Source of the DNA: Eubacteriales bacterium
GTDB taxonomy: Bacteria; Bacillota; Clostridia; Lachnospirales; Lachnospiraceae
Length of the DNA stretch: 64,000 nucleotides
NCBI GenBank assembly: GCA_030536755.1
Contig: JAUNPJ010000001.1
Coordinates: forward strand, 1-64,000
Direction: 5' to 3'
In this document: one piece after another, positions 59,315-64,000 of the stretch
Layout: every line of letters begins with the position of its first letter
Numbering within the stretch: position 1 is the stretch's first letter
The notes under the pieces: generated by a model
Told to the model about the DNA's origin: nothing
What the model saw: the letters and a program-made list of their open reading frames with translations, nothing else
The model's database searches: none
Program-made: the position numbers and the translations under genes

Positions 59315-60061
59315 ATGAAGCAGACATTGAAAAAAATTATGTCCATTGCTCTCATGATGATCTGTGTATTTGTCTTCACTGCCTGCGGCGCTGCCAAAGA
59401 GGAAGAGAAGATTGACGAGACTTTAAGTATGAATATGACAACAACTGCTGAGGGACTGGCAGATGCTGTTGTAAATCTTTCTGATGAGGAGATTGCTTCA
59501 TACAAAGAGTCTGGTGACAGTTTCACAGAAAATGCCATGGAAGCATGGGAAAGCAACAAAGATGATCTTGGAGAATACAAGGGAATGGGTACTTCTGTTG
59601 TAGATGAGATTACCGATGGCTACTCTGTTACCATTCCGGCAGAATTCTCTATTAGAAAAGCCGAGTTCGTATTTACTTTTGATGATCAGGGTACACCGAC
59701 CGGCATGGCTGTCAATCCGGAATATACAATGGGCGAGAAGATGGAACAGGCTCTGATGAATACACTGATGGGTGTAGGAATCGTATTTGTAATGCTTGTA
59801 TTCTTAAGTCTTCTGATTTCTCTTTTCAAATATGTTCCGAAGCTGGAAGAGGCGTTTACCAAAAAAGGTAAAAAAGAAGAGCCGAAAGCAGAGAAGAAGG
59901 CAGAGCCTGCACCGGCAGCGGCACCTGCGGTGAGTGTTCCTGCAACTGATGATAAAGAACTGATCGCCGTGATCGCAGCGGCAATTGCGGCTGCTGAGGG
60001 AACCAGCACAGACAGCTTTGTGGTGCGTTCCATTAAAAAGATCAATCGTAAGAAATGGTAA
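59315..60061 (+). CDS. OadG-family membrane subunit with lipoprotein-like N-terminus
   Basis: A 248-residue protein. The N-terminus is a lipoprotein-type signal (IALMMICVFVFTACGAA), followed by an extracellular domain of about 120 residues. Then comes an OadG-like membrane helix (GVGIVFVMLVFLSLLISLF near 160) and a Lys/Glu- and Ala/Pro-rich cytoplasmic tail. OadG gamma subunits tie the carboxyltransferase to the membrane pump. Typical OadG is about 80-100 residues, so the outer domain is an addition. The start at 59315 follows GAGAGGTGAG. Confidence 0.85.
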   Translation: MKQTLKKIMSIALMMICVFVFTACGAAKEEEKIDETLSMNMTTTAEGLADAVVNLSDEEIASYKESGDSFTENAMEAWESNKDDLGEYKGMGTSVVDEITDGYSVTIPAEFSIRKAEFVFTFDDQGTPTGMAVNPEYTMGEKMEQALMNTLMGVGIVFVMLVFLSLLISLFKYVPKLEEAFTKKGKKEEPKAEKKAEPAPAAAPAVSVPATDDKELIAVIAAAIAAAEGTSTDSFVVRSIKKINRKKW

Positions 60062-60091
60062 AGAAATCACAATTTACAGGAGGAATTTAAG

Positions 60092-60460
60092 ATGAAAAGT
60101 TATACAATTACCGTAAATGGAACCGCATATAGCGTAACTGTAGAAGAAGGCGCAGGCGTACCTTCCGCAGCACCAGTTGCAGCAGCACCTGTAGCAGCAC
60201 CGGCTGCACCGGCGGCAGCACCTGCACCAGCAGCAGGAGCAGCAGGCGGAATCGAGATTACAGCTTCTGTACCTGGAAAAGTATTCAAAGTAGAAGCATC
60301 TGTTGGACAGGCTGTAAAAGCTGGTGACAACGTAGTGATTCTGGAGTCCATGAAAATGGAGATCCCTGTTGTTGCGCCAGAAGACGGTACAATCGCAAGC
60401 ATTAACGTAGCTGTTGGTGATGCAGTTGAAAATGGAGATATTTTAGCAACAATGAACTAA
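60092..60460 (+). CDS. Biotin carboxyl carrier protein
   Basis: A 122-residue carrier. A short N-terminal domain leads to an Ala/Pro linker (about residues 28-52), then a biotinyl domain with ESMKMEIPV; Lys88 is the biotin attachment site. It shuttles CO2 between the two carboxyltransferases and the membrane decarboxylase encoded beside it. RBS AGGAGGAA. Confidence 0.95.
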   Translation: MKSYTITVNGTAYSVTVEEGAGVPSAAPVAAAPVAAPAAPAAAPAPAAGAAGGIEITASVPGKVFKVEASVGQAVKAGDNVVILESMKMEIPVVAPEDGTIASINVAVGDAVENGDILATMN

Positions 60461-60475
60461 TACGGAGGTAGTCAA

Positions 60476-61624
60476 ATGTCTTATATTGTTGATACTTTGT
60501 CTAACCTGCTTCATTCGACTGCGTTCTTCAACCTGACCTGGGGAAACTATCTGATGATTCTGGTAGCTTTGGTTTTCTTATATCTGGCTATCAAGCACGG
60601 ATTTGAGCCTCTGCTGTTAGTGCCAATCGCATTTGGTATGCTTTTGGTTAATATCTATCCGGATATTATGGCTAAGCCTGAAGATATGTCCAATGGCGTG
60701 GGTGGATTGTTACATTATTTTTATCTGTTGGATGAGTGGAGTATCCTTCCATCTCTGATTTTCATGGGTGTAGGTGCCATGACCGACTTTGGTCCTCTGA
60801 TCGCAAATCCAATCAGTTTCCTGATGGGAGCTGCAGCGCAGCTTGGTATTTATATGGCATATTTCCTTGCAATTTTCCTTGGATTCAACGGAAAAGCGGC
60901 AGCTGCTATTTCCATCATCGGTGGTGCGGACGGTCCGACTTCTATTTTCCTTGCCGGAAAGCTTGGTCAGACTACATTGATGGGCCCGATTGCCGTTGCG
61001 GCATATTCTTATATGTCTCTCGTTCCGATCATTCAGCCTCCGATCATGAAGCTGTTCACAACAGAGGAAGAGAGAAAAATTAAGATGCAGCAGCTTCGTC
61101 CTGTATCAAAATTAGAGAAGATTCTGTTCCCGATCGTAATTACGATCGTAGTTTGTCTCATTCTCCCAAGTACTGCTCCGCTCGTTGGTATGCTGATGCT
61201 TGGTAACCTGTTCAGAGAGTCTGGTGTTGTTGGTCAGCTGACAGAGACTGCATCCAATGCTCTGATGTATATCGTAGTTATCCTGCTTGGAACTTCTGTA
61301 GGTGCTTCCACAAGTGCTGAGGCGTTCCTGAATGTGGATACTCTCAAGATCGTAGTACTTGGTCTTGTGGCGTTTGCCTGTGGTACGACCGGCGGTGTTC
61401 TTCTTGGAAAACTGCTGTGTAAACTGACACATGGCAAGATCAATCCATTGATTGGTTCTGCCGGTGTATCTGCCGTTCCTATGGCGGCTCGTGTATCTCA
61501 GAAGGTAGGTGCGGAGGCAGATCCGACAAACTTCCTGCTGATGCATGCGATGGGACCAAACGTAGCCGGAGTTATCGGTACTGCAGTAGCAGCCGGTACG
61601 TTCATGGCTATTTTCGGTGTATAA
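60476..61624 (+). CDS. Na+-translocating decarboxylase beta subunit
   Basis: A 382-residue integral membrane protein with about nine to eleven hydrophobic segments. It contains IIGGADGPTSIFLAGKL, whose Asp is essential in OadB/MmdB pumps, and a second conserved GSAGVSAVPMAARV near the C-terminus. It decarboxylates carboxybiotin and exports Na+, turning the free energy of decarboxylation into a sodium gradient. RBS ACGGAGG, 15 bases after the biotin carrier gene. Confidence 0.95.
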   Translation: MSYIVDTLSNLLHSTAFFNLTWGNYLMILVALVFLYLAIKHGFEPLLLVPIAFGMLLVNIYPDIMAKPEDMSNGVGGLLHYFYLLDEWSILPSLIFMGVGAMTDFGPLIANPISFLMGAAAQLGIYMAYFLAIFLGFNGKAAAAISIIGGADGPTSIFLAGKLGQTTLMGPIAVAAYSYMSLVPIIQPPIMKLFTTEEERKIKMQQLRPVSKLEKILFPIVITIVVCLILPSTAPLVGMLMLGNLFRESGVVGQLTETASNALMYIVVILLGTSVGASTSAEAFLNVDTLKIVVLGLVAFACGTTGGVLLGKLLCKLTHGKINPLIGSAGVSAVPMAARVSQKVGAEADPTNFLLMHAMGPNVAGVIGTAVAAGTFMAIFGV

Positions 61625-61641
61625 TTGAAGGAGGAAAATAA

Positions 61642-63054
61642 ATGTCAGAAGCAGTTAAAAAACCAATTAAAATTACTGAGACCATTCTGCGTGATGCACA
61701 TCAGTCTCTGATTGCTACTCGTATGACAACAGAGCAGATGCTGCCGATCGTAGAGAAAATGGATAAAGTAGGATACCACTCTGTAGAGTGCTGGGGTGGT
61801 GCTACTTTCGATGCTTCCCTTCGTTTCTTAAAAGAAGATCCATGGGAAAGACTTCGTAAATTCCGTGACGGATTTAAAAATACAAAATTACAGATGTTAT
61901 TCCGCGGACAGAATATTCTTGGATATCGTCCATATGCAGATGATGTGGTTGAGTACTTTGTACAGAAATCCATCGCAAACGGTATTGATATCATCCGTAT
62001 TTTTGACTGTCTGAACGATCTGCGCAACCTGCAGACAGCTGTTACAGCAGCAAACAAAGAAAAAGGACATGCACAGGTTGCTTTGTCTTACACATTAGGT
62101 GATGCCTACACACTGGAGTACTGGACGGATATTGCAAAACGTATCGAGGATATGGGAGCAAATTCTATCTGTATCAAGGATATGGCAGGTCTTCTTCTTC
62201 CATACAAGGCAACCGAGCTGATCGGTGCTATGAAAGATGCCGTAGATCTTCCAATCCAGCTGCACACACATTACACATCTGGTGTTGCTTCTATGACTTA
62301 TATGAAAGCAGTTGAGGCCGGTGTGGATGTCATTGATACTGCGATGTCTCCATTTGCTCTTGGAACTTCTCAGCCTGCAACAGAGGTTATGGTTGAGACC
62401 TTCAAGGGAACACCATATGACACAGGATTTGACCAGAATCTTCTGGCAGAGATTGCTGATTACTTCAGACCGATTCGTGATGAGGCTCTGGAGAGCGGTC
62501 TGCTGAATCCGAAGAACATGGGTGTAAACATCAAGACTCTGCTGTATCAGGTACCAGGCGGTATGCTTTCCAATCTGACTTCTCAGCTTGCTGAGCAGCA
62601 TGCAGAAGACAAATACTATGAGGTACTGGAAGAGGTACCGAAGGTTCGTCAGGACCTTGGCGAGTGCCCTCTGGTAACACCATCCTCTCAGATCGTAGGT
62701 ACACAGGCTGTATTCAACGTACTGATGGGCGAGCGTTACAAGATGGTAACAAAAGAGACAAAAGACGTATTAAGCGGAAAATACGGTGCAACCGTAAAAC
62801 CGTTCAATCCGGAAGTGCAGAAAAAATGTATCGGCGATACAGAGCCGATCACATGCCGTTATGCGGATCTGATTCCAAACGAGCTGGATACTCTGGAAAA
62901 AGAAGTTGCTCCTTACAAAGAGCAGGATGAGGACGTATTGACATACGCTCTGTTCCCACAGGTAGCAGTAGACTTCTTCAAATACAGAGATGCACAGAAA
63001 ACAAAAGTAGATGCCACAGTCGCAGATACAGAAAATAAGGCTTATCCGGTATAA
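61642..63054 (+). CDS. 5S-type carboxyltransferase (oxaloacetate decarboxylase alpha / pyruvate carboxylase B, no biotin domain)
   Basis: A 470-residue HMGL-like TIM-barrel carboxyltransferase. It has TETILRDAHQSLIATRM, FDCLNDLRN, the CIKDMAGLL block with its carboxylated Lys, and LHTHYTSGVASMTY with the metal-binding His. It exchanges CO2 between oxaloacetate/pyruvate and biotin. It ends before a biotinyl domain; the free carrier encoded upstream would serve. Together with the 12S-like protein this gives the parts of a transcarboxylase. RBS AAGGAGG. Confidence 0.94.
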   Translation: MSEAVKKPIKITETILRDAHQSLIATRMTTEQMLPIVEKMDKVGYHSVECWGGATFDASLRFLKEDPWERLRKFRDGFKNTKLQMLFRGQNILGYRPYADDVVEYFVQKSIANGIDIIRIFDCLNDLRNLQTAVTAANKEKGHAQVALSYTLGDAYTLEYWTDIAKRIEDMGANSICIKDMAGLLLPYKATELIGAMKDAVDLPIQLHTHYTSGVASMTYMKAVEAGVDVIDTAMSPFALGTSQPATEVMVETFKGTPYDTGFDQNLLAEIADYFRPIRDEALESGLLNPKNMGVNIKTLLYQVPGGMLSNLTSQLAEQHAEDKYYEVLEEVPKVRQDLGECPLVTPSSQIVGTQAVFNVLMGERYKMVTKETKDVLSGKYGATVKPFNPEVQKKCIGDTEPITCRYADLIPNELDTLEKEVAPYKEQDEDVLTYALFPQVAVDFFKYRDAQKTKVDATVADTENKAYPV

Positions 63055-63066
63055 GTAAAGAAAAAT

Positions 63067-63119
63067 AAGGCGAAGGTGTTTGTAAAATGTAAAAATTTAC
63101 AAAGGCTTTCGCCTTTTAT
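63067..63119 (+). terminator. Terminator after the decarboxylase operon
   Basis: AAGGCGAA (63067-63074) pairs with TTCGCCTT (63108-63115), with an inner TTTGTAAA/TTTACAAA stem; T-rich sequence follows. Confidence 0.85.
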
Positions 63120-63203
63120 CTTTCTCTTTTTTTTGCGTTTTTCCTATGCTATAATATTGCAGAAGAAAGGCAGTGGGAGAAAAACAGGAATGAGGAAGAA
63201 GAA

Positions 63204-64000
63204 ATGAAAAAAGTATTGATTGTTGGCGGTGGGGCGGCTGGGATGATGGCTTCCGTGTTTGCGGCCGAGAGAGGATATGAAGTACATGTCTTTGAAAAAA
63301 ATGAAAAGCTTGGCAAAAAAGTATATATTACGGGAAAAGGACGCTGCAATGTCACGAATGCCTGCGAAGATGTGGAAGAGCTTATTCGTGCAGTCGTTTC
63401 CAATCCCAAATTTTTATACAGTGCATTTTATGGTTTTACCAACCGACAGGTCATGGAATTCTTTGAGGAGAGTGGTGTGCGCCTGAAGGTGGAGAGGGGA
63501 AAGCGTGTTTTTCCTGTATCAGATCATTCTTCGGATGTGATACGCGGGCTGGAAAACAGGATGAAAAAAGCTGGCGTGAGAGTACATCTGCGCACGGAAG
63601 TGAGCAGAATCTGCACGAAGGATGGATGTGTCTGCGGAATAGAACTTTCCGATGGGAAAAGAATGTCCTCCGATCGTGTTCTCGTTGCAACGGGAGGTCT
63701 GTCCTATCCTTCGACTGGTTCCACGGGAGATGGGTATCGATTTGCGAAGGAGATGGGACATAGCCTGGTGGAACCAAAACCTTCTCTGGTGCCGCTGATG
63801 GCGAAAGAGGCGTATATCGGCGAGATGCAGGGACTTTCGCTGAGAAATGTAACGCTCTCTGTTTTTCAGGGGAAAAAATGTATTTACCAGGAGTTTGGAG
63901 AAATGATGTTTACGCATGCTGGCGTGACCGGGCCGCTGGTGCTGACTGCCAGTGCGTATATCGGCAAAAAACTCGAATCAGGTGAGCTTCAGGCTTTGAT
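63204..64000 (+). CDS. HI0933/BaiN-family FAD-binding oxidoreductase (runs off the window)
   Basis: The first 265 residues of a flavoprotein that continues past the window end. The Rossmann motif VLIVGGGAAGMMASVFAAE is at the N-terminus. Also present are GRCNVTNACED, RVFPVSDHSSDV, LVATGGLSYPSTGSTGDGY and MFTHAGVTGPLVL, all hallmarks of the HI0933 family. Members are annotated as aminoacetone oxidase-like or BaiN-like, with poorly defined substrates. The start at 63204 follows AGGAAGAAG. Confidence 0.9.
   Translation, partial: MKKVLIVGGGAAGMMASVFAAERGYEVHVFEKNEKLGKKVYITGKGRCNVTNACEDVEELIRAVVSNPKFLYSAFYGFTNRQVMEFFEESGVRLKVERGKRVFPVSDHSSDVIRGLENRMKKAGVRVHLRTEVSRICTKDGCVCGIELSDGKRMSSDRVLVATGGLSYPSTGSTGDGYRFAKEMGHSLVEPKPSLVPLMAKEAYIGEMQGLSLRNVTLSVFQGKKCIYQEFGEMMFTHAGVTGPLVLTASAYIGKKLESGELQAL

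Overview
The window looks like a chromosomal stretch of a spore-forming, strictly anaerobic Firmicute of the Lachnospiraceae type; a Blautia-like acetogen would fit. The reasons are the tetrahydrofolate C1 genes fhs-fchA-folD, a selenium-dependent NAD-linked formate dehydrogenase, spoIVA, scpAB, a sodium-pump decarboxylase operon, and AGGAGG ribosome sites with frequent ATG/GTG/TTG starts. No CODH/ACS genes are inside the window, so acetogenesis itself is not shown. There is no rRNA, no CRISPR array and no prophage.

Layout. 1-1635: end of fhs, then fchA and folD (methyl branch of the Wood-Ljungdahl pathway); this FolD seems to have lost its cyclohydrolase residues. 1741-9335: a heterodimeric ABC exporter, an AlkD-like protein, an HTH-desulfoferrodoxin fusion regulator, a TetR regulator and an oleate hydratase. 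9404-12583 (minus strand): molybdate ABC transporter modABC plus a DUF364 protein, with a ModE-like operator in its promoter. 12757-13042: a c-di-GMP-I riboswitch with its terminator, followed only by a decayed reading frame. 13068-16367: CapA-like protein, PHP phosphoesterase and a Crp/Fnr regulator.

16629-35401 is a formate dehydrogenase island. It encodes NuoE-like and NuoF-like subunits, a selenocysteine FdhF (in-frame TGA plus SECIS hairpin) and a tandem cysteine FdhF paralogue. It then carries the supply chain for them: selA, selB, tRNA-Sec, moeA, mobA, fdhD, mobB and moaA. It ends with a sensory-type [FeFe]-hydrogenase/PAS protein paired with a SpoIIE-type phosphatase. selD and moaC are not in the window.

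35469-63054: spoIVA; a 1373-residue secreted protein whose papain-like peptidase domain appears circularly permuted; tyrS-alaS; rpsU with a possible switching leader; cardiolipin synthase; nadABC-niaR with a NiaR operator; two D,D-carboxypeptidases; a second MoeA-like protein; a 230-bp transposase-less IS200/IS605-type element carrying a promoter and a highly structured RNA; a phosphoesterase; scpA-scpB; a zinc phospholipase-like protein; and a five-gene biotin-dependent decarboxylase/transcarboxylase operon with a Na+ pump subunit. The window ends inside an HI0933-family flavoprotein gene.

The strongest candidates for something undescribed are the permuted C1 peptidase, the solo IS605-type RNA element, the hydrogenase-sensor/phosphatase pair attached to the formate dehydrogenase island, the HTH-superoxide reductase fusion and the orphan c-di-GMP riboswitch. 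All calls rest on reading the sequence and on family knowledge; no database search was run.
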